Assembly: GCF_027925155.1 (NCBI RefSeq)
Contig: NZ_BSDY01000001.1
Location: forward strand, 1 to 58,821
Reading direction: 5' to 3'
Length of the DNA stretch: 58,821 nt
Source: Propionigenium maris DSM 9537
GTDB taxonomy: Bacteria > Fusobacteriota > Fusobacteriia > Fusobacteriales > Fusobacteriaceae
Under the pieces are notes generated by a model that was given only the letters and a program-made list of their open reading frames with translations, made no database searches and was not told where the DNA came from. This document shows positions 48,880-58,275 of this stretch, one piece after another. The position numbers and the translations under genes are program-made. Every line of letters starts with the position of its first letter. Positions within the stretch are counted from its first letter, which is position 1.

Positions 48880-49045
48880 AATTTATTACCTTTGTCTTGA
48901 TACAAAGGTATCCAAAGATCAAGTCTTCCGGCAATTGTCTTTATAGGCAATACAGGTTTTACATTGCTCTCCTGGGCTCTCTACAGAGCCTGAAGAAGTT
49001 AAACGCAATGAAGTAAGGTATTTAATGTGAAGCAGGACGACTGCC
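48880..49045. repeat. Dispersed intergenic repeat, copy B
   Basis: The same core GGCTCTCTACAGAGCC lies at 48972-48995. A TACCTTTGT...ACAAAGGTA hairpin and TCCAAAGAT precede it, as in copy A. Confidence 0.65.
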
Positions 49046-49106
49046 TGCAGACAGCCATATCAATTTAAATGCTTAATAAATGTGTTTGCAGAGTAAAAAA
49101 TAGACA

Positions 49107-49145
49107 TTAAAAAAGGGTATCCTGTACGAAGGGATACCCTTTTCA
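49107..49145 (-). terminator. Terminator of the DAACS symporter gene
   Basis: AAAAGGGTATCC / GGGATACCCTTTT stem. In the minus-strand sense it is followed by TTTTAATG. Confidence 0.85.
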
Positions 49146-49156
49146 TGAGGTTTGAA

Positions 49157-50425
49157 TTATGCCTTGTTGACCTTAACAGATGCAGGTTCCTTAGAAGTCT
49201 CAAACCCATCCTCGGAGTTTGCAACGATAAGAGTACAAGCGGCGTCTCCACAAATATTAATTGCTGTTCTGGACATGTCCAGAAGTCTGTCTACTCCCAT
49301 AATAAGACCGATTCCCTCAACTGGAAGTCCTACCTGAGTAAGTACCATGGAAAGCATGATAAGTCCCACTCCTGGTACTCCTGCTGTACCGATGGAAGCT
49401 ACTGTAGCTGTAACGATAACCATTAAATACTCGGTAATTCCAAGCTGTACACCGTAGATCTGAGCGATAAATACAGTGGCAACTCCCTGCATGATAGCAG
49501 TACCGTCCATGTTTATAGTAACTCCAAGAGGCAGAGTAAATGACGAGATCTCATTCTTAACTCCGAATCCCTCCTCTACACACTCCATTGTAACTGGAAG
49601 GGTAGCAGCACTACTTGATGTAGAGAAAGCAACTGAAAGAGCCGGAACCATCTTCTTAAAGAAGTTTATAGGATTCATCTTTGTAAATAATACTAGGAAT
49701 CCCTGGTAGGTAATCAGTGCGTGAAGCACTAGGGCAAGAAGCACTGTAACAAAATAAACCAATAGAGGCTTTATAGCATCATATCCAAGGGTAGCAAAGG
49801 TCTTACCAATAAGACCAAATACACCAAATGGTGCAATGTGCATGATCATCTCAACTACCTTAAGAACCATGTCGTTAGCCTGGGAAACAACATCTTTAAG
49901 CTTAGAAGCCTTATCTCCCATAAGAGTCATAGCACTACCACAGAGTATTGCAAATACAATGATCTGAAGCATATTTCCATTAGCCAGTGCTGAAACCGGA
50001 TTTGTAGGAATCATATTTAGAAGAACCTGTACAAATGGAATAGATTCCTTTGCACTATATGTAATTCCCTCCATCATCTCCATGGAGAATCCCTTTCCAG
50101 GATTGATAATGTTTGCAAGTCCAATGGCAATTGAAATAGCCAGTGCAGTAGTTACAAGGTAGAAGAAGAGTGTTTTAGATCCTATTCTTCCAAGTTTTTT
50201 AATATCTCCAGCACTTGAAGCTCCAAGTGTAAGTGAGAAGAATACCAGTGGAACCACCATCATTCTGATAGATCTCATAAAAGCGGTACCTAATAGTTCG
50301 AATACAAAACCGATAACAAATTTGTCCACAAAAGCTACATCCCTCATAGGATAGAGAACTGCTCCAACAATAGCACCCAAGATAAGTCCTATGAATATTT
50401 TAGTAGTTAGCTTCATCTTTTTCAT
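49157..50425 (-). CDS. Dicarboxylate/amino-acid:cation symporter (DAACS, GltP/GltT-like)
   Basis: 422 residues, eight helices plus two hairpins. Signatures are RMMVVPLVFFSLTLG, STSSSAATLPVTMECVEEGF (HP1 serine-rich motif), PLGVTINMDGTAI (TM7) and GLIMGVDRLLDMSRTAINICGDA (HP2/TM8). The aspartate/arginine-type binding residues DRLLDMSRTAINICGD resemble those of acidic or neutral amino-acid carriers. It imports amino acids or C4-dicarboxylates with Na+/H+. Confidence 0.93.
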   Translation of the reverse strand: MKKMKLTTKIFIGLILGAIVGAVLYPMRDVAFVDKFVIGFVFELLGTAFMRSIRMMVVPLVFFSLTLGASSAGDIKKLGRIGSKTLFFYLVTTALAISIAIGLANIINPGKGFSMEMMEGITYSAKESIPFVQVLLNMIPTNPVSALANGNMLQIIVFAILCGSAMTLMGDKASKLKDVVSQANDMVLKVVEMIMHIAPFGVFGLIGKTFATLGYDAIKPLLVYFVTVLLALVLHALITYQGFLVLFTKMNPINFFKKMVPALSVAFSTSSSAATLPVTMECVEEGFGVKNEISSFTLPLGVTINMDGTAIMQGVATVFIAQIYGVQLGITEYLMVIVTATVASIGTAGVPGVGLIMLSMVLTQVGLPVEGIGLIMGVDRLLDMSRTAINICGDAACTLIVANSEDGFETSKEPASVKVNKA

Positions 50426-50477
50426 AACATTCCCCCTTTTCTATAAATACAGTTATTTTTTTCTATCTCATACATAG

Positions 50478-50507
50478 ATGATACTATATGGAAATATATG
50501 TTGTCAA
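50478..50507 (-). promoter_or_regulatory. Promoter of the DAACS symporter
   Basis: In the minus-strand sense: TTGACA (50507-50502), 18 nt, TATCAT (50483-50478). Confidence 0.68.
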
Positions 50508-50737
50508 TGTTAAAACTTTTTTTAATATAATAAATATATTTTATTCATCTTTTTTTAGTATCTTTTTATCAGATATAGTACTTTTGTCAAAAGTAAGCTT
50601 TAGAATGAGCAAGGAAGGGAGGAATGGAATTATAGGTGAAATGCCAGCTATATGGAGATAAAAAAACTTTAATAGAGGAATATATCCCAGGGTGGTAAAG
50701 AATATATTAGTGACGGGTTTAATGTGAGGTGAGTTTC

Positions 50738-51793
50738 ATGAAAAAGTTAGCTGTACTGATTATGACGGTGACAGTTTCCATATCTGTACTGTGTAAAAAT
50801 ATAGTTGAGGACACCATGGTGGAGCTTGTGGAGGGAGTGGTATATGAGAAGGAGACCCCCTTCAGCGGAGAGGTTCTCTATAAATACAACAGCAACTCTC
50901 TTCTAGATGCCCTCTACTCCATGGAGTCGGGACTGGTTTATAAAGAGGAGCAGGTATATAAGAAGGAGAGATATCAGAGGGGGGTATTGGACGGAAGATC
51001 TGAGCTCTATTATCCCGACGGAAGCCTCAAGGAGATAGTAACCTTCAGAGGAGGAGAGAGGGAGGGAACCTCCTATGTGTACAACCCCAATGGAACCACT
51101 ATAACCATAACCTACCACAACGATGAGGAGGTAGGTAGAAGGGTTGTAAAGGACAGAAACGACAATATAGTTGGAAAGCTCTCCTTTAAAAACAATGTGT
51201 TAAACGGGGATTCCACCTTCTACTATGTGGGAGGCCAGATAAGGGAGGAAGCAACCTTTAAGGACGGCCTTATAGAGGGGCTCAATACAGCTTACTATGT
51301 AGATGGAAGTATTGCAGGTATAGTTTCCTATGAGGAGGGTATCCTCAATGGGGAGGCTGTATTCTACCATGAAAATGGTGTTGTAAAGTCCAAAACCAGA
51401 TATGTAGAGGGTCTCATAGAGGGGGAAGCTGTATTCTACCATGAAAACGGAGAGATAAGTGAGAAGTCCTTCTTTAAGGACGGGCGTATAGAGGGCTTGC
51501 TGACCACCTACTATGAAAGTGGTGTGAAGTCCAGCGAAGCTGTCTTCAGGGGAGGAAAGCAGCACGGTGAGGCGGTTGCCTATTACCCCAACGGAAGTAT
51601 CAGCGAGAGGGTTAATTTTATTGAGGGTATTATAGAGGGGCCTGCTTACATCTACTTCCGTGGAGGACAGCTGAGAGGTAAGATTCCCTACAGGGAAGGT
51701 GTTCAGGAGGGAGAAGCGGTTTACTACGATGAAGAGGGAAGGGTAGTGGAGAAGGTAATCTATAAAAAAGGTGTGGAAATACAAAAATATTAA
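50738..51793 (+). CDS. Exported MORN-variant repeat protein
   Basis: Start set at ATG 50738 (GAGGTGA six bases upstream); GTG 50729 overlaps that site. The 351-residue product has a signal peptide (MKKLAVLIMTVTVSISVLC). About eleven MORN-variant repeats follow, of the form GEAVFYHENGEISEKSFFKD, covering most of the protein. These repeats form an extended beta structure and are frequent in fusobacteria. Function is unknown; perhaps an envelope scaffold. It is related in repeat type to the two island proteins at 23.6-26.2 kb. Confidence 0.85.
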   Translation: MKKLAVLIMTVTVSISVLCKNIVEDTMVELVEGVVYEKETPFSGEVLYKYNSNSLLDALYSMESGLVYKEEQVYKKERYQRGVLDGRSELYYPDGSLKEIVTFRGGEREGTSYVYNPNGTTITITYHNDEEVGRRVVKDRNDNIVGKLSFKNNVLNGDSTFYYVGGQIREEATFKDGLIEGLNTAYYVDGSIAGIVSYEEGILNGEAVFYHENGVVKSKTRYVEGLIEGEAVFYHENGEISEKSFFKDGRIEGLLTTYYESGVKSSEAVFRGGKQHGEAVAYYPNGSISERVNFIEGIIEGPAYIYFRGGQLRGKIPYREGVQEGEAVYYDEEGRVVEKVIYKKGVEIQKY

Positions 51794-51810
51794 AAATAAT
51801 CTAAATATCT

Positions 51811-51845
51811 ATGCAGGAAGGCGTTTCCCCTCCTGCATATTTTTA
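51811..51845 (+). terminator. Terminator of the MORN-variant gene
   Basis: TATGCAGGA / TCCTGCATA hairpin, then TTTTTATAC. Confidence 0.85.
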
Positions 51846-51996
51846 TACTATTTTTTTAGTATTGGCTAAGATAAAGTACTTTTATGTTAGTATGGGAAAA
51901 AAGTAATTTTCTCAAAACGCCTACAAAATAGTCTTTAAAAAATAGTTGTTATAAAAAGAACAAATGAAATCTATAATACTTTCAAAAATAAAAAAT

Positions 51997-52025
51997 TTGA
52001 TTTTATAAAAAAAATGCATTATATT
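51997..52025 (+). promoter_or_regulatory. Promoter of leucine dehydrogenase
   Basis: TTGATT (51997-52002), 17 nt, TATATT (52020-52025). A short leader follows. The remaining 51846-52083 stretch holds no gene. Confidence 0.62.
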
Positions 52026-52083
52026 CTGATTAAGAACTTAAAGTTAGAGTTTCGAAATCAAAAAAATTCAAGGGGGCTATAAG

Positions 52084-53196
52084 ATGAACAAGTTTGATTA
52101 CATGGAAAAATATGATTATGAGCAGTTAGTATACTTCCACGACAAGGCTACAGGATTAAAGGGAATTACTTGTATCCACGACACTACTCTAGGACCAGCA
52201 CTTGGTGGAACTAGACTTTGGAACTACGCAAATGAAGAGGAAGCTGCTGAGGATGTACTTAGACTTGGTAGAGGTATGACATATAAGGCAGCATGTGCAG
52301 GACTAAACCTTGGGGGAGGTAAGACTGTACTAATTGGTGACGCTAAGGAGATCAAGGGTGACAAGTTAAGAGTAGAGGGATACTTCAGAGCTCTTGGAAG
52401 ATATGTACAGAGTTTAAACGGAAGATACATCACTGCTGAGGATGTAAATACATCTACTTCAGATATGATATATGTAGCAGAGGAAACTGACTACGTTACA
52501 GGACTACCTGGTAAGAGTGGAAACCCTTCACCAGTAACTGCATGGGGAGCATTTGCAGGACTTAAGGCAACTCTTAAGGAAGCATTTGGTACAGATTCAG
52601 TTACAGACAGAACATTTGCTGTACAGGGTGCTGGACAGACTGGTTACTTCCTAATCAAGTACCTTCTAGGATATGACTTCCTTACAGATACTTACGCTAA
52701 AGAAAAGGCTAAGAAGATCTACTTCACTGAGATCAACGAAGAGCACATCGAAAGAATGAAGAGAGAGCACCCAGAGGTTGAGTTCGTAGCACCTGAGGAT
52801 ATCTACGGATTAGATGTAGATGTATACTGCCCTTGTGCACTAGGAGCTACAGTAAATGAGAACACTATTCCTCAGTTCAAGTGTAAGGCTATCGCAGGTA
52901 CAGCAAACAACGTTCTTAGAGACGAGGCAGCTGGAGAAGCTATCACTGAGAAGGGAATCATCTACGCTCCAGACTACGTAATCAACGCAGCTGGACTAAT
53001 CAACGTGTACCACGAGATCCACGGATACAACTGTGAGAAGGCATTAGCTGATTCTGAGAAGATCTATGACAGACTTCTTGAGATCTACAAGCTAGCTAAG
53101 AACAACAACATTCCTACTGGAAAAGCTGCTGACCTGTTTGCAGAAAAGAGAATCGAAATGATGAAAAATGTAAAGAGCAGCCACATTAAGAGATAG
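52084..53196 (+). CDS. Leucine (branched-chain amino acid) dehydrogenase
   Basis: 370 residues behind AAGGGGGC. Glu/Leu/Phe/Val dehydrogenase motifs are LGPALGGTRLWNY, the catalytic lysine in CAGLNLGGGKTV, ITAEDVNTSTSDM, and the NAD-binding FAVQGAGQTGYF (GxGxxG). It oxidatively deaminates leucine, isoleucine and valine to 2-oxo acids with NAD+. Codons are strongly biased (ACT/ACA, AAG, GAG, CTT/CTA), unlike neighbouring regulators, consistent with very high expression. It is followed by ptb and buk. Confidence 0.95.
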   Translation: MNKFDYMEKYDYEQLVYFHDKATGLKGITCIHDTTLGPALGGTRLWNYANEEEAAEDVLRLGRGMTYKAACAGLNLGGGKTVLIGDAKEIKGDKLRVEGYFRALGRYVQSLNGRYITAEDVNTSTSDMIYVAEETDYVTGLPGKSGNPSPVTAWGAFAGLKATLKEAFGTDSVTDRTFAVQGAGQTGYFLIKYLLGYDFLTDTYAKEKAKKIYFTEINEEHIERMKREHPEVEFVAPEDIYGLDVDVYCPCALGATVNENTIPQFKCKAIAGTANNVLRDEAAGEAITEKGIIYAPDYVINAAGLINVYHEIHGYNCEKALADSEKIYDRLLEIYKLAKNNNIPTGKAADLFAEKRIEMMKNVKSSHIKR

Positions 53197-53213
53197 GTTG
53201 AAATATTGTAATT

Positions 53214-53245
53214 AATCTAAGGGGCTCACCTGAGCCTCTTAGTTT
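53214..53245 (+). terminator. Hairpin between leucine dehydrogenase and ptb
   Basis: CTAAG.GGCTCA / TGAGCC.CTTAG hairpin with loop CC, then TTTGCGTT. The T-tract is weak, so it may only attenuate or stabilise the upstream mRNA. Confidence 0.65.
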
Positions 53246-53272
53246 GCGTTATATGAGGAGGAGAAAGGGACT

Positions 53273-54175
53273 ATGAAAAATTTTGAACAAGCTCTGGAAC
53301 TTGCCAGATCAAAGGGAAGGAAGACAGTTTCTGTAGCCTGCGCCCAGGACAGAGATGTTTTACTTGCTGTGGACAAAGCAAGGGAAGCTGGGATAGTGGA
53401 CGCTATCCTTGTGGGGGATGAGAAGAAGATAAGGGAGATAGCTGCAGCGAACAGTGTAGACCTTAATAACTACAGGGTAGTGGACAGGGAGGATCTTACA
53501 GAAGCAGCCAGAGAGGCAGTAAGGCTGGTTTCCAGCGGAGAAGCTCATATGCTTATGAAGGGGCTTGTGGATACCTCTATAGTTTTAAAGGCAGTTCTGG
53601 ATAAGGAGATAGGCCTTAGAGGGGACAGCATCCTCTCCCATGTGGCGGTATTTGAGATAGAGGGATGGGACAGACTCTTCTATGTAACAGATGCAGCTAT
53701 GAATATAGCACCAAACCTTGATGCTAAGAAGAAGATAATAGAAAATGCCGTAAAGGTTGCAAGATCCCTAGAGGTGGAGACGCCAAAGGTAGCTTGTCTG
53801 TGTGCCAAGGAGAAGGTAAATGAGAAGATGCCGGATACAGTGGATGCCAAGGCTCTAGAGGATATGAATAAGAACGGGGAGCTAAAGGACTGCTTAGTTG
53901 GAGGACCATTTGCCCTGGACAACGCTATCTCTGAGGAGGCAGCTAAGCACAAGGGGATGGATCACCCTGTAGCTGGAAGAGCAGATATCCTTATGACTGG
54001 CGATATCGAAGCAGGAAATGTACTATATAAATCCATGGCGTTCTTTGCAAAATCAAAGAACGCAGGGATAATAGTAGGGGCAAGAAAGCCTATCATCCTC
54101 ACATCCAGAGCAGACAATGAGGAAGCTAAGCTTAACTCTATAATATTAGGAAGCCTTACAGCAGACAAACTATAA
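53273..54175 (+). CDS. ptb: Phosphate butyryltransferase
   Basis: 300 residues behind AGGAGGAG. PTA_PTB-family blocks are SVACAQDRDVLLAVDKAREA, ILVGDEKKI, HMLMKGLVDTSIVLKAVLDK, FYVTDAAMNIAPNLDAKKKI and KGMDHPVAGRADILMTGDIE. It converts butyryl-CoA (or isovaleryl/isobutyryl-CoA) plus phosphate to the acyl phosphate for Buk. It is 19 nt upstream of buk in the same operon. Confidence 0.95.
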   Translation: MKNFEQALELARSKGRKTVSVACAQDRDVLLAVDKAREAGIVDAILVGDEKKIREIAAANSVDLNNYRVVDREDLTEAAREAVRLVSSGEAHMLMKGLVDTSIVLKAVLDKEIGLRGDSILSHVAVFEIEGWDRLFYVTDAAMNIAPNLDAKKKIIENAVKVARSLEVETPKVACLCAKEKVNEKMPDTVDAKALEDMNKNGELKDCLVGGPFALDNAISEEAAKHKGMDHPVAGRADILMTGDIEAGNVLYKSMAFFAKSKNAGIIVGARKPIILTSRADNEEAKLNSIILGSLTADKL

Positions 54176-54194
54176 ATTTTAGGAGGAATAATTA

Positions 54195-55268
54195 ATGGAA
54201 GGATACAAGGTACTGGCAATAAACCCAGGATCCACATCGACAAAGATATCTGTTTACAACGATGAGAAGGAAGTTCTTGTAAAGACACTGAGACATGATA
54301 ACGCTGAGCTGGAGAAGTTTAACAGCATTTCTGAGCAGCTTGAGTTCAGAAAGGAGATCGTTGAGAGTGCCCTTAGAGAGAGCGGAATCTCACCATCTGA
54401 GCTGAGCGCTGTAGTGGGAAGGGGAGGGCTTCTTAAGCCAATCTCCGGAGGAACATACCATGTAAATGAAGCTATGTTAAAGGACCTGGAGAAGGGGGTT
54501 CTTGGAGAGCATGCTTCAAATCTTGGGGGAAGAATAGCATATATCATAGCTACTGAAAACAAGATACCTGCATATATTGTAGACCCAGTAGTTGTAGATG
54601 AGATGGCTCCAGTGGCTAGAATATCAGGGGTACCTGAACTGGACAGAAAATCAATCTTCCATGCCCTGAACCAGAAGGCTGTGGCAAGAAAGTATGCTAG
54701 AGAGATAAGCCAGGAGTATGAGGACCTTAACCTTATAGTTGTACACATGGGCGGAGGAGTATCTGTGGGAGCCCATGAAAAGGGAAGAGTAATAGATGTA
54801 AACAACGCCCTTGACGGTGACGGTCCATTCTCTCCAGAGAGAGCAGGAGGGGTACCAGCTGGAGACCTTGTAAAGATGACTGCATGCGGAGAGCACGATC
54901 TAGGTCACATCAAGAAGAGACTAAAGGGTAACGGAGGGCTAGTAGGTTACCTTGGAACTACAGATGTGAGAGATGTACTAAAGATGATAGATGAGGGAGA
55001 TGAGAGAGCAAAGCTTGTATTTGATGCTATGATCTATCAGATCGCCAAGGAAATAGGAGGATTCTCTGCTGCCCTTAAGGGGAAAGTAGACGCAATACTT
55101 CTTACGGGAGGAATAGCTTACTCGGAAGTTGTAGTGGCTAAGATAAGAGAGTATGTGGAGTACATATCTCAGGTAAGAGTTTATCCTGGAGAGGATGAGA
55201 TGGCAGCTCTTACTGAGGGAGCTCTTAGAGTTCTTAGAGGGGAAGAGAAGAGTAAGGAATATAAGTAA
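54195..55268 (+). CDS. buk: Butyrate kinase
   Basis: 357 residues behind AGGAGG. ASKHA acetate/butyrate kinase motifs are [72 protein letters not shown] and [10 protein letters not shown]. It makes ATP and (branched) butyrate from the acyl phosphate produced by Ptb. Next to leucine dehydrogenase, this points to Stickland-like or branched-chain fatty-acid producing fermentation. Confidence 0.96.
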   Translation: MEGYKVLAINPGSTSTKISVYNDEKEVLVKTLRHDNAELEKFNSISEQLEFRKEIVESALRESGISPSELSAVVGRGGLLKPISGGTYHVNEAMLKDLEKGVLGEHASNLGGRIAYIIATENKIPAYIVDPVVVDEMAPVARISGVPELDRKSIFHALNQKAVARKYAREISQEYEDLNLIVVHMGGGVSVGAHEKGRVIDVNNALDGDGPFSPERAGGVPAGDLVKMTACGEHDLGHIKKRLKGNGGLVGYLGTTDVRDVLKMIDEGDERAKLVFDAMIYQIAKEIGGFSAALKGKVDAILLTGGIAYSEVVVAKIREYVEYISQVRVYPGEDEMAALTEGALRVLRGEEKSKEYK

Positions 55269-55272
55269 AATT

Positions 55273-55306
55273 AAAGGACCGCTGAAGATCAGTGGTCCTT
55301 TTTTAA
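55273..55306 (+). terminator. buk terminator
   Basis: AAAGGACC.CTGA / TCAG.GGTCCTTT with loop AGA and TTTTTT. Confidence 0.92.
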
Positions 55307-55319
55307 TGATTTAATGGAG

Positions 55320-55952
55320 TTAATCCAAGAGAGCTACAGCCCTTACTGGTGCACCATCTGCCCCCTCAAACCTCAGGGGGAGACAGGAAAGGGTGAAGGT
55401 TCTGCCCACAAGTACTTCCAGGTTTTTCAGGTTCTCAATGAAGATAAACTCCTTCTCCAGAAGGATTCTATGAACAGGGAGGTGCTCATCCTCCATTCTG
55501 TCCAGGGAGATAGCATCTATCCCGATACCCTTGAGATCCTTTAAGGAGAGCCATCTGGCAGCTTCCTCTGTAAGAGCGGGAAAGTTGCTGTAGTACTCTG
55601 GACTACCCCACCGATCCTCCCACCCGCAGCTAAAGAGCACAAAGTCGGTTTCATCTATATCCTTTTCATACTCTATGAGAGTAGCCCTCTCTATTGAATC
55701 CCTTCCCTTAACATCTATAACGATTCCCCTTCCCATGAACTTGTCCACGGGGAACTCATCCAGGGACCTTTTATGGGGATGGATATGACAGGGGGCATCG
55801 ATATGAGTTCCCGTATGGGTATAGAAGGTGAGGATCTTTTCTGCAAAGCCATCCCTTTCTATGGTGTTGCCATCTAATATCTTAGGTGGTTCAGTTCCGG
55901 GGAAAACTGGCATATCCTCCCTCAATGTGTGTGTCAGGTCGATTACTTTCAT
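55320..55952 (-). CDS. Cyclase-family metal-dependent hydrolase (kynurenine-formamidase-like)
   Basis: 210 residues behind AGGAGGGATC. The defining HTGTHIDAPCHI metal motif is present, with DLTHTLREDMPVFPG at the N-terminus and GIDAISLDRMED near the C-terminus. The fold hydrolyses N-formylkynurenine or related amides or lactones. A tryptophan-degradation partner is not in the window, so the substrate is open. Confidence 0.92.
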   Translation of the reverse strand: MKVIDLTHTLREDMPVFPGTEPPKILDGNTIERDGFAEKILTFYTHTGTHIDAPCHIHPHKRSLDEFPVDKFMGRGIVIDVKGRDSIERATLIEYEKDIDETDFVLFSCGWEDRWGSPEYYSNFPALTEEAARWLSLKDLKGIGIDAISLDRMEDEHLPVHRILLEKEFIFIENLKNLEVLVGRTFTLSCLPLRFEGADGAPVRAVALLD

Positions 55953-56307
55953 TTGATCCCTCCTATTTATAGATTAAGATTATTCTGAAAAATAAAGCAC
56001 TATTAATAATATACCCTCTAATCTACAATTAAGGAAGGAAGCAGGGAGGATGACTTCTAACTTAATTTGATTGGGACCGATTCTCAGTTTAAAATGTTCT
56101 TTACATGGATACGATTAAATTAGCAACAGAATGATTTAGTCGAGCTTTAAAAATGGACAAATTTGACAATCGGGTTACGAAGTGATAGAAATAATTGAGA
56201 GATCAATTCTTCAATGATTTTTGTATAAGTCACTGCCAATACTTTAATTAAATTAAAAATAATAATAACTTGCAATATTAAAAGCAGAAGAAGGAGAGGA
56301 GGTACTT
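55953..56307. other. Intergenic region, no gene seen
   Basis: 355 bp between divergent genes. AT-rich with several short runs; no convincing RNA, repeat or ORF. It must hold the promoters of the cyclase-family and signal-peptidase genes. Confidence 0.5.
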
Positions 56308-57249
56308 ATGGGGAGGTCAACTGAAGATAAAAAAAAAGATTCTCAATCGCTGTGCTATGAAGTTGTTCTTCCGGGCTTGGGAAGTAAAAACTATATACTG
56401 TCATCAGTATTTATTTTTTTATTGATATATAAAACCTATTCCTATATTACTCCTGAAGTTACAGATTACAGTTTGGGTATAGAGGTACTCATCTTTATAG
56501 GTTGGATCATTAATTATTTAATAAAATTTTTGGAGCTGGAAAAGCTGGATGAAAAATTTAAAGATATTATCTATAGTCTGATCTTTCCAGGGTTAGACCT
56601 GTTAATCTCTGGAAAGAAATTGATGGGTATCTTGGTTTTAAGTGGATATCTTCTATTGCTTTCTTCAGGCTCACTTTTATCTGGCCTCTATCACTTTATT
56701 TACTTGTTTTTATATAAGAGGATAATAAGATATAGAAAATTAGCAGTAATATTCTTAATCTATAATTTATTCCTGGAATTTCCATTACTGTATCTTGAGG
56801 AGGTTAAGAATAAAGCTTTTTATATTGCATCGGGGTCTATGGAACCTACTTTAACAGTGGGGGAGGAATACTTAGCCAGAGCCACCGATGATATTCAGGC
56901 GGGGGATATATGTATCTTCTATCCCAATGATGCTTATTCCAATATGTTTGCGAAAAGAGTAGTGGGTATAGAGGGGGATAGGCTTATGTTGGACAAGAAT
57001 AAACTATACTTAAATGGTTCAGAAGTAGAGGGAATTTCATATTCTTCAAGGGGGGATCTGAAGGAAGGCCAGGAGATTATAGTGAAAAAAAATAAAGTTT
57101 ATGTTTTAGGGGATAACACTGAAAAAAGTTATGACAGCAGGGAATTTGGTATGATCGATAAAAAATATATCTATGGAAAAGTCACGAAGAAAACAGGGTC
57201 CGATAGTTATCTTATAGATAGGTGGAAAGTGAATAGAGATAGAAAATAG
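56308..57249 (+). CDS. lepB: Signal peptidase I with extra N-terminal membrane segments
   Basis: 313 residues behind GGAGAGGAGG. Five or six hydrophobic segments (about 30-170) precede the S26 catalytic domain. The serine is in IASGSMEPTLTVG, the lysine in MFAKRVVGIEGDRLML, and VLGDNTEKSYDSREFG is box E. It cleaves signal peptides on the outer face of the inner membrane. The long N-terminus is more elaborate than the usual one or two TMs. Confidence 0.92.
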   Translation: MGRSTEDKKKDSQSLCYEVVLPGLGSKNYILSSVFIFLLIYKTYSYITPEVTDYSLGIEVLIFIGWIINYLIKFLELEKLDEKFKDIIYSLIFPGLDLLISGKKLMGILVLSGYLLLLSSGSLLSGLYHFIYLFLYKRIIRYRKLAVIFLIYNLFLEFPLLYLEEVKNKAFYIASGSMEPTLTVGEEYLARATDDIQAGDICIFYPNDAYSNMFAKRVVGIEGDRLMLDKNKLYLNGSEVEGISYSSRGDLKEGQEIIVKKNKVYVLGDNTEKSYDSREFGMIDKKYIYGKVTKKTGSDSYLIDRWKVNRDRK

Positions 57250-57277
57250 AGGTTCTACTTAAGTAGAACCTCAACTA
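57249..57277. terminator. Bidirectional terminator between lepB and tetR
   Basis: GAGGTTCTACTT / AAGTAGAACCTC perfect palindrome overlapping both stop codons. T-tracts are short. Confidence 0.68.
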
Positions 57278-57905
57278 AGATCTTATAAAAATTATCTACT
57301 ATCTTTTTGTTGTGACTTGCCTTTATTCTAAGCAGGGCTCCCTGCCAGCTGCTGACCATAAACTCAGCTAGGGCATCCACATCCTTGTCTTGGGGTAAAT
57401 CCCCCTTTTCCACTGCTTCTGCCAGGCAACTCCTGATCTTCCCGACAATCTCGGAGTGTATCTCATTGGTAACTCCCTGGATGACCTCGCTGACTCCACC
57501 CATCTCCTGAGTTATATTTCCCACAAAACAACCAAACCTGCAGTTGCATTCGTCTTCAAAGTCCTCTATCATAGTTGCATAAAAGTTCTTGATCCTATCC
57601 AGAGGATCTAAGCTATCATTGGACAAAATACTGAATTGCTTTGCGCTCATCTCGTTGTAGTATAGATACAGAGCTTCCTTGAGGTAATCCTCCTTACTTT
57701 CAAAGTAGTTGTAGAGAGATCCCTTGGGAATCCCTGCGGCATCGGTGAGATCTTTAACTCCAGTCCCGTTATACCCCTTTTCAAACATAACGTGGATGGA
57801 TCTTCTGATTATTTCATTTTTTTTCGTCGTTTTCTTATCGATATTCTTATTCATAAAAATATTGTATGTTTCATCCTTGGAGATGTCAAGAGCTTTTTCA
57901 GACAC
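57255..57905 (-). CDS. TetR/AcrR-family transcriptional regulator
   Basis: 216 residues with probable GTG start 57905 (GGAGGTGAT upstream). The helix-turn-helix is TGVKDLTDAAGIPKGSLYNYFESKEDYLKEAL. The C-terminal ligand domain contains CNCRFGCFVGNITQEM, as in the YcdC/NemR-like branch, where cysteines can sense electrophiles. It is upstream of a monooxygenase and a Sec-containing peroxiredoxin-like gene on the same strand, so a redox or quinone stress role is likely. Confidence 0.9.
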   Translation of the reverse strand: MSEKALDISKDETYNIFMNKNIDKKTTKKNEIIRRSIHVMFEKGYNGTGVKDLTDAAGIPKGSLYNYFESKEDYLKEALYLYYNEMSAKQFSILSNDSLDPLDRIKNFYATMIEDFEDECNCRFGCFVGNITQEMGGVSEVIQGVTNEIHSEIVGKIRSCLAEAVEKGDLPQDKDVDALAEFMVSSWQGALLRIKASHNKKIVDNFYKILVEVLLK

Positions 57906-57959
57906 CTTTCATCACCTCCTCTTAGATAACCAGGACACGAGCACTGACCTAAATTTAAT

Positions 57960-58247
57960 TCATAGGGCCCTTTTGCATATATTCAGCTCTCCCTCTTTTC
58001 TCATGAGCTTAACCATCTCAGGGACTATTTTATTGAAATGCTTACTTTGCAAATGGTTGTCAAAGTCTTCTTTACTCTCCCATTTCTCAAGAACTATAAG
58101 AAGTGCAGGATCCTCTTCATCCTGATATATCTCATACTCTATGTATCCCTTTTCTTTTTGTGTTGGCTCAATCATTCCCTTGAATACTTCTAAAAATTCA
58201 TTGATCTTGTCTTCCATAACATAAAGTTTTGATACTGTCTGGATCAT
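57960..58247 (-). CDS. Antibiotic-biosynthesis-monooxygenase-type (YgiN-like) protein
   Basis: Start set at ATG 58247 (GAGGAG nine bases upstream); GTG 58256 is possible. The 95-residue product is a dimeric ferredoxin-like ABM fold (QTVSKLYVMEDKINEFLEVF, PALLIVLEKWESKEDFDNHL, HFNKIVPEM). Relatives are quinol monooxygenases or small-molecule binding proteins. It lies between the TetR gene and the peroxiredoxin-like gene in one transcription direction. Confidence 0.88.
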   Translation of the reverse strand: MIQTVSKLYVMEDKINEFLEVFKGMIEPTQKEKGYIEYEIYQDEEDPALLIVLEKWESKEDFDNHLQSKHFNKIVPEMVKLMRKEGELNICKRAL

Positions 58248-58275
58248 TTTATCCACTCCTCTATTTTAATTTTCT

